The notes: generated by a model from the letters alone, not told the origin. A DNA stretch of 28,362 bases from Methanosarcina sp. (GCA_013331265.1 DUGS01000112.1:7178-35539); one strand, 5' to 3'. Positions 16,275 to 24,533 are shown, numbered from the stretch's first letter. Translations and numbers: made by a program.

Positions 16275-16709
16275 ATTATATCAACTCAGTAGCCGACTAA
16301 ACATTTTATTTGTTCCTCAAAATTTCCATCATCTCTAACAAATGATTTTGATCTAGCTACCTTTATATATTTATTTATGAATAGTTCTGTAACTAATATA
16401 ATTGATGGCAAAACTTTTTAGACTGCTTGCTCCTTTCATTTTCCGGATAAATTCAAGTGAATAGAAGGAAGAAAAGCAGATAAATAGACAAACAAGCTCC
16501 TAAAACAAATAAACAAACTAAAGTGTGAATTATGTTGAGCTATTATTATGTTGAACTGTCGTTATGTTGAGCTTTTATATTGTGTTTGACTTTATATATT
16601 AACAGAGTTGATCAAAAAAGCGTTTTTTCAATAAGTTATCTTCCAGGTGTTTTATCACCACAGAGATAAAATCATAAATGTAAATAATTTATTGAGGGAT
16701 CTCTTATTT
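16275..16709. other. Gap between divergent-side flippase promoter and nitrilase 3' end
   Basis: There is no gene in these 435 nt. It should hold the flippase promoter: a TTTATATATTTATTTATG-type AT box lies near 16361, about 90 nt upstream of the start. It also holds a 16-bp tandem repeat set at 16530-16577, listed separately. Confidence 0.45.
16530..16577 (+). repeat. Three 16-bp tandem repeats with core TTATGTTGAGCT
   Basis: The core occurs at 16530 and 16562, with a one-base variant (TTATGTTGAACT) at 16546, giving exact 16-nt spacing. The 11-nt core TATGTTGAGCT also occurs once more at 18881-18891. Confidence 0.8.
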
Positions 16710-17528
16710 TTAATACAGATCAGGTCTGCGGTCTTCGAGAATAGAGCCAGTTTGCCTGATTTCTCTTGCCTCTTCCAGATCAATTTCTCCAAGAAGAACA
16801 CACTCTTTCGTTCCAGCTTCTGCCAGAATGCGGCCCCAGCCATCGGCAATAAGAGAACCGCCGGGATAAGTTGAATAACTGTCCTTTCCCACCCTGTTGC
16901 AGGCGATATGAGGCAGCTGATTTTCAATCGCCCGGGAAATAGACATAATACGCCAGGGATATATATAAAAATCTGGAATTTCGGCAGTTGAAACCAGCAG
17001 GTCTGCTCCCTCAAGGGCAAGTTTTCGTGCAATTTCCGGATACCTGATTTCATTGCAAACTATAAGCCCTATGGAAAGCTCGTGTTTTTGCAGCCTGATA
17101 GGAGCTATGCTGTCTCCGGATACAAAATATTTTTTTTCAGGGCCGTAAAGCTGTACTTTTCGGCGGATGCCAGTTAGCTCTCCGGATTCGATGCAGAAAC
17201 CGAGATTGAACTGGAAATGATTTTTCTTTTCTAAACTTATTGCATCCCTTTCTTTCCTTTCCATCTTTTCTATTATTGAGCCTGCAAGAATGCAGCCATA
17301 TTCTCTTGAAAAGTCGCGGAGGGCTTCGAATGTGGATCCGGAGGCAGTTTCAGCCACTTCTTCTATATGGTCATAACAAAAGCCTGTTGAGAAAACTTCC
17401 GGAAAGACAAGCAGCTCGGCTTCTTTTGAAACCGCTTCTTCTGCAAGGGAAAGGGCACGCTTAAGGTTTTCATGTTTTGAACAAAGCGATATATTCATCT
17501 GGATACAGGCGGCTTTAATGCTTGTCAC
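16710..17528 (-). CDS. Carbon-nitrogen hydrolase (nitrilase superfamily)
   Basis: A 272-residue omega-amidase or carbamoylase-like hydrolase. The Glu-Lys-Cys triad is visible: Glu44 in LLVFPEVFSTG, Lys124 in GIRRKVQLYGPE, and Cys158 in IGLIVCNEIRYPE. Two further family features are the LVSTAEIPDFYIYPW stretch and the C-terminal YSTYPGGSLIADGWGRIL. Close relatives hydrolyse small amides or N-carbamoyl compounds; the NE following Cys158, where YD is more common, leaves the substrate open. The start is GTG at 17528, with GGAAGGA a few bases upstream. It stands alone on the minus strand, with repeat-bearing gaps on both sides. It is GC-richer than the glycan cluster, so it marks the return to ordinary chromosome. 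Confidence 0.88.
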   Translation of the reverse strand: MTSIKAACIQMNISLCSKHENLKRALSLAEEAVSKEAELLVFPEVFSTGFCYDHIEEVAETASGSTFEALRDFSREYGCILAGSIIEKMERKERDAISLEKKNHFQFNLGFCIESGELTGIRRKVQLYGPEKKYFVSGDSIAPIRLQKHELSIGLIVCNEIRYPEIARKLALEGADLLVSTAEIPDFYIYPWRIMSISRAIENQLPHIACNRVGKDSYSTYPGGSLIADGWGRILAEAGTKECVLLGEIDLEEAREIRQTGSILEDRRPDLY

Positions 17529-17559
17529 TCTTATTCCTTCCGTTCATAGAATACGGATC

Positions 17560-17614
17560 TTACTCAGATATTTCATTACCTTACTAAGATATTCATTACC
17601 TTACTTAGATACTT
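17560..17614 (+). repeat. Three imperfect tandem repeats of 20-21 bp
   Basis: TTACTCAGATATTTCATTACC (17560-17580) is followed by TTACTAAGATATTCATTACC (17581-17600) and the partial TTACTTAGATACTT (17601-17614). They lie about 30 nt upstream of the nitrilase start on its promoter side. Confidence 0.8.
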
Positions 17615-17852
17615 TAGAGGTTAATCTATTTTCCGATATTAGATAAGGTTTTGCGCTACAATAGAAAGTCTGATAGCTATTGAAGGCAATATTCTGGTTA
17701 TAGATGTTCCAAATATTTGTATAGAACAATAAAAATTGCAAAAACTTTCCGCAGGCAAAATATAAGGCATGTGAGTCTCAAAGTGGCTTGAAGGAAAAAG
17801 CTACCTGAAAGAGAAAGACCTGAATTCTTATTGACCGGAAACTAACCATAAC

Positions 17853-17857
17853 GGAGG
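17853..17857 (+). promoter_or_regulatory. Strong Shine-Dalgarno pointing at an ATC codon
   Basis: GGAGG at 17853-17857 is followed after 5 nt by ATC (17863-17865), in frame with the methyltransferase below. A functional gene would be expected to have ATG there. Confidence 0.65.
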
Positions 17858-17862
17858 AAAAC

Positions 17863-18399
17863 ATCACGGAAGACCCAGAGTCTGATATTAGATTCCACGC
17901 AAATACCCTTATCTTTAAGTTCCGAGACTTCTTTTTTCCCCGCAGAAAGATCCTCGAAGAAGTAGGAATAAAACCAGGGTTTAAAATTCTGGATTATGGC
18001 TGCGGTTCAGGTTCCTATATTCTTGATGCTTCCGAAATGGTAGGTCCTTCAGGAAAGGTCTATGCCCTGGATATTAACCCTGTCGCCACTGAAATGGTCC
18101 GCCATCTGGCTAATATAAAGCAAATAAAAAATGTGGAGACTATCCTTACTGACTACAATACAGGCCTCTTCGACGCTAGCGTAGATGTAGTCCTTTTCTA
18201 TGATACTTTTCATGCCCTGAAAAAGCCAGAAATTGTCATGAGAGAACTTCACAGGGTTCTTAAGCCTGAGGGCATTCTTTCTTTTAGAGATATTTATATG
18301 AAAGAGGAAGAAATAATGGAAGGGGTCACCCGAAAGAGATTATTCAAGCTAAAAAAGAAAGGTAAAAGGACATACTCTTTTAAAAAGGACGAGAGATAA
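17863..18399 (+). CDS. Small SAM-dependent methyltransferase with altered start codon
   Basis: A 178-residue class I methyltransferase frame, UbiE/Methyltransf_11 type. Motif I is ILDYGCGSGSYI (about residues 47-58), then GKVYALDINP, VVLFYDTFHALKKPE and MRELHRVLKPEGILSFRDIY; it ends normally at TAA after TYSFKKDER. The first ATG, at 18037, lies after motif I, so a protein from there could not bind SAM. Upstream, no ATG, GTG or TTG occurs in frame back to a TGA at 17821. A strong GGAGG sits exactly where it would serve the ATC at 17863, giving ITEDPESDIRFHANTLIF. Start ATC is therefore either a very weak non-canonical initiator or an ATG-to-ATC mutation that silenced an otherwise intact gene. 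Confidence 0.65.
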   Translation: MTEDPESDIRFHANTLIFKFRDFFFPRRKILEEVGIKPGFKILDYGCGSGSYILDASEMVGPSGKVYALDINPVATEMVRHLANIKQIKNVETILTDYNTGLFDASVDVVLFYDTFHALKKPEIVMRELHRVLKPEGILSFRDIYMKEEEIMEGVTRKRLFKLKKKGKRTYSFKKDER

Positions 18400-18508
18400 T
18401 TCGAGCACTGGTTTGTACCTATCAGCAAATATGTACTTATGTATACTGTTGAAAAACGAAAATTACAGATGAGTTATCTGACATTTTCGCAATGTGCTCT
18501 TTTCCGGT

Positions 18509-18874
18509 TCACTTTTTGAGTTGATATTTTTGCTGCGGAATGACCCCAAGGCTTTGCATGGTTCTTATTTCTGCGGAAGTGAGAAACTTTCCATTCCCAA
18601 AGAAAAGACCATACAAAACGGGTTCTGGAGTCTTTCTCTGTATTTTTTCATTCATCTTCCGAATCTCCTTTTCGGATTTTATAAATAAATGTCCCCCAGG
18701 GAGATAGTGTTCAGGCAAATCTGGAAAAACTCCCACAAAATACAAACCGAAATTATCCGGATTCAGAAAGATTAACATAAGGTTCCGAATTGCATATACA
18801 AATCGAAAGGTTTCCTCATGGAGAGTTGAGATTTGCCTTAAAAACGGTTTAAAACCTATTAAAAAGACATCCAA
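18509..18874 (-). CDS. Hypothetical protein (doubtful)
   Basis: A 121-codon frame from TTG at 18874 to TGA. The translation looks moderately protein-like, for example FLNPDNFGLYFVGVFPDLPE and PEPVLYGLFFGNGKFL, with a mixed charged C-terminus, but matches nothing I recognise. There is no clear ribosome site, and the start overlaps a short repeat-like element (18880-18891). It might be a decayed gene or a chance frame in the gap between the methyltransferase-like and S-layer genes. Confidence 0.25.
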   Translation of the reverse strand: MDVFLIGFKPFLRQISTLHEETFRFVYAIRNLMLIFLNPDNFGLYFVGVFPDLPEHYLPGGHLFIKSEKEIRKMNEKIQRKTPEPVLYGLFFGNGKFLTSAEIRTMQSLGVIPQQKYQLKK

Positions 18875-18948
18875 AAAACTATGTTGAGCTGTTCAAAAAA
18901 AATAAAAAAGGAAGAGATTAATCAGAACTTTGAGGTTACTTCCTTTCT

Positions 18949-20235
18949 TTAAAGACGATCCTTTTTAAAACAATAAACTATACTGGCCAGAGAGATAGCA
19001 GCAAGAAATCCTCCGAAGCCGGAACTTGCTACAGCACCACTGCTGGCATTTACAGGAGTTTCTGTTTCATTCTGGACTTCAGATGAAGCCCTATAAATCG
19101 CCTCGCTCTTCTCACTGGAGTTATCTGTTATTGCTTTTGTTTGTGTGCCATCTACTTCTTGCATTTGAGAACTGCCGGATGTGCTGGCTGAAGTATTGGT
19201 TCCTGCAGTTTCAGTTCCTGATGCTACAGGCTTTTGTTCTTCAATAATAACTGTTTTTGCGGGGTAGATCACATATCCTCCATTGCTTCCTTTTCTTTCA
19301 TCAGATGTCCTGAAATACCACTCGTCTGTAATGTTGGTCCTGCTGTCAGCATCGACATTAATTGTTATTGCGTCAGAGTTTGACATTACTATCATGTTTT
19401 CAAGAGCCTGATCTACTTCGAAACTGCCAAACTCGTCCCCGGATTCAATAGAAAGAGGCCTGTCCTTATCTATCAACCAGGTGTATTTGAACACTGCAAA
19501 ATCGGCATCAGCGCTTGCAAAAATAGAATCTACAAATGTAACGAAATAGACATGTGAGGCATTGTCTCCAAATTCATCTTCTGCAACAAATATCCTGTCA
19601 TCTATAGTGCCATCTGTGGAGATTACCGCAGTCTCTATCTCAGTATTGTTCTTGTAAAGCGAAAAATAACATTTATTGCCTTCAACATCAATTCCATTCA
19701 GAGTAAGGCTGTATCCGCCGGCAATATCCCAGGTCTCTCCTGCCCTGAGTGTTTTCTTTTCGTTCTCATCCTGCTTGTACAGCATCCTGGCGAGATTTGT
19801 TGCATCGTTGTCAATAGCACAATATGATTTACCAAATAGCGGCAGTGTATAAAAGAAAGACACCTTTGTCACATTTGTTTCTTCAGAAAATACCTTATAC
19901 TTCGAGGAGAGCTGCTTGGTAGTATAAATCAGTTCACCTTCATCAATGATATTAGCTGAAGGATTATCTTTTCCAAGAGAAGGATTGCCTCCTTTATCTT
20001 CAAAATAAAGATGTTCACCAGACCCATTCAGTAAATTACTGTACTTATTCGCACCAAAGAAAAAGGCTCCAAAATTTCTGAAATCCCATGAAATATTCTG
20101 TGCATCCGTGCTTCCGGTATCAAAGGGAGTACCCCTGATTTCAACCGGCATAGCCATACATGTTCCTGCCAGCGTAAAGATTAACGTTAGCGAAAAGATA
20201 GCCAGAGCTACAGCATTATATGTTCTTAAGTTCAT
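18949..20235 (-). CDS. S-layer family protein, single DUF1608 domain, C-terminal anchor
   Basis: A 428-residue secreted surface protein. Residues 1-28 form a signal peptide (hydrophobic AVALAIFSLTLIFTLAG, likely cleavage after Ala28). The mature part opens with VEIRGTPFDTGS and is one Methanosarcina S-layer (DUF1608) domain, with YSNLLNGSGEHLYFEDKGG, LRAGETWDIAGGYSLTL and FVAEDEFGDNAS as typical pieces. The major S-layer proteins of this genus carry two such domains, so this is a half-size relative. Many N-glycosylation sequons are present (NIS, NGS, NVT, NNT, NAS, NIT, NSS, NET). A Ser/Thr-rich stalk of about 60 residues precedes SSGFGGFLAAISLASIVYCF and a basic tail, a PGF-CTERM-like archaeosortase signal in degenerate form. 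GGAG lies before the ATG. It is downstream of the ABC operon by 114 nt. Confidence 0.85.
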   Translation of the reverse strand: MNLRTYNAVALAIFSLTLIFTLAGTCMAMPVEIRGTPFDTGSTDAQNISWDFRNFGAFFFGANKYSNLLNGSGEHLYFEDKGGNPSLGKDNPSANIIDEGELIYTTKQLSSKYKVFSEETNVTKVSFFYTLPLFGKSYCAIDNDATNLARMLYKQDENEKKTLRAGETWDIAGGYSLTLNGIDVEGNKCYFSLYKNNTEIETAVISTDGTIDDRIFVAEDEFGDNASHVYFVTFVDSIFASADADFAVFKYTWLIDKDRPLSIESGDEFGSFEVDQALENMIVMSNSDAITINVDADSRTNITDEWYFRTSDERKGSNGGYVIYPAKTVIIEEQKPVASGTETAGTNTSASTSGSSQMQEVDGTQTKAITDNSSEKSEAIYRASSEVQNETETPVNASSGAVASSGFGGFLAAISLASIVYCFKKDRL

Positions 20236-20279
20236 AAAAATTCTCCACTAGCTTTTAATTTTTGTTTTTTTATTTTCAG

Positions 20280-20296
20280 ACTTTTATCGTAAAAGT
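20280..20296. promoter_or_regulatory. Perfect inverted repeat upstream of the S-layer gene
   Basis: ACTTTTA (20280-20286) and TAAAAGT (20290-20296) are separated by TCG. It lies 45-61 nt upstream of the S-layer gene start and 54 nt past the ABC ATPase stop. It has no T-tract in the minus direction, so it looks more like an operator than a terminator. Confidence 0.4.
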
Positions 20297-20349
20297 AAAA
20301 TTCAAGCGGTTGTGCCTTTTTTTCTGTTATTTAAAACATATTCAGTCTT

Positions 20350-21129
20350 TTACTTTCCCAGGGGCAGACATACTTTCCTTTTTATATCCTCAATTTCCCT
20401 GACAGCTACATTTACACCATAAACCGAAGACATCATTTTGCTGGTTACAACATTTTCAACTTTTCCCAGGGCAACCAACCTGCCTCCGGTCAGAGCTGCA
20501 GCTCTGCTTTCCATCAGAAAAGCATGGTCCGGCATATGGGTGTTCATCACAATGGATATCCCCATAGATGCCAGTCTCTTCACAGTTTCCAGCACAAGGA
20601 CCTGGTTGCCAAAATCAAGGTGAGAAGTTGGCTCGTCCAGCAAAAGCAGAGACGGTTTCTGGACAAGAGCCCGGGCTATCAGCACCATCTGGCTCTGCCC
20701 GCCGCTAAGACTGGAAACCGGCCTTTCCGCAAGGTCAGAAAGCCCTACTACTGCAAGCGACTCTCTTGCAATCTCCATATCCTCTGCACCTGGGGATGAA
20801 AACATGGAAAGATGAGGTGCACGGCCCATAATAACAAAATCCAGTACGGAAAAAGGAAACACAACCTCATTCTGCTGGGGCACATAACCTATAAGCCGGG
20901 CAATTCCCCTTGCCCCGAGAGAAGTCGTATCTTCGCCCAGAATGCGGACAGAACCGGCAGCAGGCCTGAGAATTCCCGCAATGCACTTGATCAATGTAGA
21001 CTTTCCTGCTCCGTTCGGGCCCAGGATGCACATAACCTCGCCTTTTTTTAGCGAGAAAGATACGTTCTCAAATACCGACCCGTTTCCATAGGAGAAAGCA
21101 AGAGATTTCACTTCCAGCATCAATTCCAT
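20350..21129 (-). CDS. ABC transporter ATP-binding protein, iron/cobalamin uptake (FecE/BtuD type)
   Basis: A 259-residue ATPase driving type II uptake of a metal chelate or corrinoid. Walker A GPNGAGKS is at residues 37-44, the Q-loop is in YVPQQNEVVFPF, the signature LSGGQ at 141-145, Walker B LLLLDEPTSHLDF around 161-173, and the H-loop in NTHMPDHAF. The VLDFVIMGRAPHLSMF segment is characteristic of the FecE/BtuD subgroup. Its start overlaps the permease stop by 10 nt, so it is the last gene of the five-gene operon. Iron-siderophore, cobalamin and related ligands share this subfamily, so the ligand is not fixed by this subunit. Confidence 0.93.
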   Translation of the reverse strand: MELMLEVKSLAFSYGNGSVFENVSFSLKKGEVMCILGPNGAGKSTLIKCIAGILRPAAGSVRILGEDTTSLGARGIARLIGYVPQQNEVVFPFSVLDFVIMGRAPHLSMFSSPGAEDMEIARESLAVVGLSDLAERPVSSLSGGQSQMVLIARALVQKPSLLLLDEPTSHLDFGNQVLVLETVKRLASMGISIVMNTHMPDHAFLMESRAAALTGGRLVALGKVENVVTSKMMSSVYGVNVAVREIEDIKRKVCLPLGK

Positions 21130-22142
21130 CCCATGCGCCCCCTTCTAAGAAGATATGCAAACAAAGGAGCACCTACAAGGGAAGTGAGGATTCCCAGGGG
21201 AATCTCCGTAGCGGCAATAGTTCTTGACAGGTCATCTACAAGAAGCATAAAAGATGCCCCGAGGACCATACTCATGGGCAGGAGGCGGCTGTAGTTGGGA
21301 CCAACAATCATCCTTGAGATATGGGGCACAACCAGTCCGACCCAGCCAATAACACCGCTGATGCTGACTGCTGCTGAAGTCATAAGGGTTGCACAAAAAA
21401 TGATAATCAGGCGCATTTTTTCCACGTTTATCCCAAGAGCTTTAGCTTCCTCGTCTCCGAGGGACAGGATATTGATCCGCCACCTTAGAAGAAACAGCAC
21501 CAGAGCCCCAATAGACATGGGTAATACTATGTAGAGCAGATCACCATACCTGACAGCAGCAAGGCTTCCCATGAGCCAGAATACTATTGCAGGAAGTTCA
21601 TCATAAGGATCTGCCACATATTTTACCAGTGAGGTAAGAGCTGTGAAAACCGAACCCACTATCATTCCTGAAAGCACGAACACCAGAGTTCCCGTACCTT
21701 TACTGGCTTTACCCATACTTATGGACATAAACATTGCCAGCAGTCCGAAAGCAAAAGCCATCAGCTGTATGAACAGATAATTATTCCACAGCAGTATTGC
21801 CAGGCATGCTCCAAAACCCGCACCTGCACCCACTCCCAGGATATAGGAAGAGACAAGGGGATTCCTGAAAATCCCCTGAAAAGAGGCACCAGCTGTGGAA
21901 AGGGCAGCTCCTACCATCAAAGCTGCAAGTATCCTGGGCAGCCTTATATTGAATAGTACCGTATGGTGAGTGGAAACCGAAGCAGGAGTGCCAAAAAAGA
22001 GAGATGAAAAAGCTTTCATACTCTCGTCAACAACCGCCGATACAGGAGTCTGATATCTCCCTACAAAAAGGGAGCCTATGAGTAAGGCGAAAGGCAACAG
22101 ATACACCAGAACAGTGGTGCGGGAATACCTGCAGTCAGGCAT
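21120..22142 (-). CDS. ABC permease of the FecCD/BtuC family
   Basis: A 340-residue permease with about 10 membrane helices, the normal size for this family. Family stretches are NIRLPRILAALMVGAALSTA followed by GASFQGIFRNPLVSSYILG, FVLSGMIVGSVFTAL, LGDEEAKALGINVEKMR (the cytosolic coupling helix facing the ATPase), and AAVSISGVIGWVGLVVPHIS followed by RMIVGPNYSRLLPMS. It overlaps the radical SAM fusion gene by 8 nt at its start and the ATPase by 10 nt at its end. It forms the membrane channel for the ligand captured by the lipoprotein encoded at 24536-25648. Confidence 0.94.
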   Translation of the reverse strand: MPDCRYSRTTVLVYLLPFALLIGSLFVGRYQTPVSAVVDESMKAFSSLFFGTPASVSTHHTVLFNIRLPRILAALMVGAALSTAGASFQGIFRNPLVSSYILGVGAGAGFGACLAILLWNNYLFIQLMAFAFGLLAMFMSISMGKASKGTGTLVFVLSGMIVGSVFTALTSLVKYVADPYDELPAIVFWLMGSLAAVRYGDLLYIVLPMSIGALVLFLLRWRINILSLGDEEAKALGINVEKMRLIIIFCATLMTSAAVSISGVIGWVGLVVPHISRMIVGPNYSRLLPMSMVLGASFMLLVDDLSRTIAATEIPLGILTSLVGAPLFAYLLRRGRMGWN

Positions 22143-23907
22143 GAGTGCACCTCAAAACATGCCTGGGCCAGGTCCCGGAAGACGGCCTGTGAAAAGACCT
22201 GTTAGGCGTGGCTTCCTCAAATGGCATGCCGTAAAACTGCATGTAGAACTCATCTGCTTCCATTTTCAGGTCAATTCCGGAGTTTCCCGGGTGCAGCCTG
22301 TCTGTTATGTACATGAGCCCCAGTATCCAGCGGGGGTTTCCAAAATCCCAGGAAGGCGGGACTTCATAGACCCGCTGCTGTTTTACAGCATCCGCCTCTA
22401 TGCCGTATTGCCGGCACAGGGAATAGAATTCATCGAGGGGGCGGGAAAGGAAACCGGAGATGAAAATAGTGTCAGGATTATGCTCATTAATAAAGGAAGG
22501 AGAAACATTTACACCCGGCTTGCCTTCCTTTTGAAGATGCTTATTAATGCTTACGCCCCCGGAAAACGTTACAAGGCTGTTTTCCATTCTCCCGGCGTTC
22601 AGGGCAAAGAGAGGAGATCCCATGCAATAATATACCTTGTGACCGCTGTTTTCTGCTGCAATGGACTGGACAAGCTCCAGACGTGTCCGGATATAAGAAA
22701 TAAGTTCTTCTCCTCTTTCCGGCACATCCGCCATTTCCGCAATAAGCCTGATAAACTCAAGGTAAGTGTAAGGATGCTGGATCATATGGTGTATTTGCAT
22801 AAGGGTCTCGGTATCGGAGATTTTTCCCCAGGTCTCTATTAACCTGAAATCATCCAGTATTCCCAGACATATAAGCACTGAATGGACCATCCCGAAAGCC
22901 CGGCTTATCCTGTAACCGCCAATGAAACCTGCCTCACTGAAGCTTTCTGTTGCAGTTGTCCCTCTAACCGGGACACTCTTCCCGCAAGTACAGGTGTAAT
23001 TTATCCAGGGTTTTAAAGGCCTGGCACCCATAGGCCCATGGAATTCCCTCTCTGTCAGAGTCCCGCCGCATTCAGGGCAGTACGTATTCAATAATATTGT
23101 ACCCGGAGAATTGAAGAGATAAACGTGGTCCACGTGCCTGCGCAGAGATGTGCACAGGCTCTCCGCCTCTCCTATGGAGGGTTCAAGTTCAATCGGAGCA
23201 TCCCCGAAAGGAATAAATCTCATGACCTGAACCGGAATGCTGGGGGAGATATCAGACACCGTTTCTGCAACCTTTATCACATCTTCCTCGTTTCCCCTGC
23301 AATAAACGACTGAAGTTTCAACATGCACTCCCATGTCAAAAAGCCGGGAAATGTTGCGGAAAACAGGAGCTGATGAAGGAACTCCGCAGTTTTTGTAACT
23401 CTGGACAGAATGACCCTTGATCCCAACATTCATGAAATCCACAAGCTGCCCAAGCTTGTTTAAAGTCCTGCCCGTGAAATAGCAGTTAGTGGAACAGCCC
23501 GTGAGCAAACCTTTTTCTTTTGCCTGCACTGCAAGATCCCTGAACAGGTAATAATTTGCAGCAGGCTCATTCAGTGTAGAAACTACACCCAGACACTGTT
23601 GCTGCAGAGCTCTTTCCACTACCTGAGAGGGGGTGAGGGGGGTGCGGGAAAGATGTTTTCCTGATGCCAGTAAGCGAGCCACACACCCGGAACACTGAAA
23701 ATTACAGCCCGTACTGAAGACCTGAAGGAACTTACCTGAGGGGTAATAATGAAGCAGAGGAATTGATTCTATGGAAACAGGATATGCCCCCATGTATCCA
23801 ATATCAGGGTCCTGGACTATGGTATCGCCGGCACAGACGTAAGTGCCGCATCTGCCCCTGCTGTATTCATTGATTTCACACCCGAATTCGCACACATTGC
23901 ACTTCAT
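22135..23907 (-). CDS. Radical SAM protein fused to a binding-protein-like domain
   Basis: A 590-residue fusion. Residues 1-30 carry CxxCxxxC and RGRCGTYVC cysteines, as in PflA/AmmeMemoRadiSam-like proteins. The radical SAM cluster motif CNFQCSGC (Cys68, 72, 75) follows STG, with the barrel running to about residue 260 (TLNEPAANYYLF, VGIKGHS, ETSVVYCRGNEEDV). A zinc-ribbon-like unit has Cys277, Cys280, Cys306 and Cys308. From about 325 to 565 is a helical-backbone metal-receptor domain like FecB/BtuF: YCMGSPLFALNAGRMENSL, INEHNPDTIFISGF, KQQRVYEVPPSWDFGNPRW, and EFYMQFYGM, which matches EFYSEFFHY of the adjacent lipoprotein. There is no signal peptide, so both halves are cytosolic. It sits inside the ABC operon, suggesting radical chemistry on, or receipt of, the imported ligand. 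The reaction is unknown. Confidence 0.85.
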   Translation of the reverse strand: MKCNVCEFGCEINEYSRGRCGTYVCAGDTIVQDPDIGYMGAYPVSIESIPLLHYYPSGKFLQVFSTGCNFQCSGCVARLLASGKHLSRTPLTPSQVVERALQQQCLGVVSTLNEPAANYYLFRDLAVQAKEKGLLTGCSTNCYFTGRTLNKLGQLVDFMNVGIKGHSVQSYKNCGVPSSAPVFRNISRLFDMGVHVETSVVYCRGNEEDVIKVAETVSDISPSIPVQVMRFIPFGDAPIELEPSIGEAESLCTSLRRHVDHVYLFNSPGTILLNTYCPECGGTLTEREFHGPMGARPLKPWINYTCTCGKSVPVRGTTATESFSEAGFIGGYRISRAFGMVHSVLICLGILDDFRLIETWGKISDTETLMQIHHMIQHPYTYLEFIRLIAEMADVPERGEELISYIRTRLELVQSIAAENSGHKVYYCMGSPLFALNAGRMENSLVTFSGGVSINKHLQKEGKPGVNVSPSFINEHNPDTIFISGFLSRPLDEFYSLCRQYGIEADAVKQQRVYEVPPSWDFGNPRWILGLMYITDRLHPGNSGIDLKMEADEFYMQFYGMPFEEATPNRSFHRPSSGTWPRHVLRCTHA

Positions 23908-23909
23908 TT

Positions 23910-24533
23910 TTAACCTCCTTTGCTTAATACCACCCAGAAGCCCGAATCGTCATGGACTACGCGGGAGAGAATTTCGGTCTGTCTTCCAGCTTCCTGTATA
24001 GCCTGAATGTTTTCCGGACTGAGGCGTTCTTTTGAACTGTCATGCCAGTCCGGGTCTATCTCAACCATTTTTTCGGCGACCTGTGCTTTCAACTCCTTTG
24101 TGCCAAAACCACCCCCTATCCAGGCCTGTCCGCCCGGAGCAAGGACGCGGGAGATTTCCGTGAAAGCCACATGCAGGTCTTTCCAGAAAAATACTGACCC
24201 ACGGCTTACTATGAGGTCTGCGCAGTTATTCTTGAAGGGGAGCATGTGCACATCAGCCTGCAAAGGAACAACTTTACCTGAAAGGCAGTGGCGTTTAGCT
24301 TTGTCTTTAGAAAGCCTGCACATTTTAGTTGAAAAATCAACGCCGTAGACCTGCATATCTGTGATTTCCGCAACAGCTATTCCCAGGGATGCGATACCGC
24401 ATCCCAGGTCCAGGCATATGCCCTGTTTTCTTTTGCTCTGTTCAATAATTTGAGCTGCTATTACAGGGTAGATGGGAGTAAAGATATGTTCAGCAATATA
24501 GGGAAAACCCGGAGATTTACCCTTCTCGCTCAC
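23910..24533 (-). CDS. Class I SAM-dependent methyltransferase
   Basis: A 207-residue methyltransferase (Methyltransf_11/25 type). Motif I LDLGCGIASLGIA is at residues 41-53, motif II VYGVDFS, motif III LQADVHMLPFKNNCADLIVS, and the post-motif ISRVLAPGGQAWIGGGFG. The N-terminal PYIAEHIFTPIYPVIAAQII helix is typical of small-molecule methyltransferases. GTG start at 24533, with GAGGT upstream; it begins 2 nt after the lipoprotein stop and ends 2 nt before the radical SAM ATG. Its place between the receptor and the radical SAM gene implies a substrate linked to the imported compound, such as a tetrapyrrole or a small metallophore; this is inference from context. Confidence 0.88.
   Translation of the reverse strand: MSEKGKSPGFPYIAEHIFTPIYPVIAAQIIEQSKRKQGICLDLGCGIASLGIAVAEITDMQVYGVDFSTKMCRLSKDKAKRHCLSGKVVPLQADVHMLPFKNNCADLIVSRGSVFFWKDLHVAFTEISRVLAPGGQAWIGGGFGTKELKAQVAEKMVEIDPDWHDSSKERLSPENIQAIQEAGRQTEILSRVVHDDSGFWVVLSKGG

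Larger units (their letters stand above)
17529..17862. other. Spacer with short repeats and leader of the methyltransferase-like gene
   Basis: No gene is seen in these 334 nt. 17560-17614 carries three imperfect repeats (listed separately). The 3' end has CGGAGGAAA at 17852-17860, a good ribosome site for the frame that follows. Confidence 0.5.

Noticed and set aside
14577..17614. CRISPR array
   Set aside because: The repeats are 14-27 bp, directly abutting with no unique spacers, and differ from one site to the next.
22078..22842. 254-codon + strand frame opposite the radical SAM fusion
   Set aside because: Antisense shadow of a gene with clear domain motifs; no ribosome site, translation not family-like.
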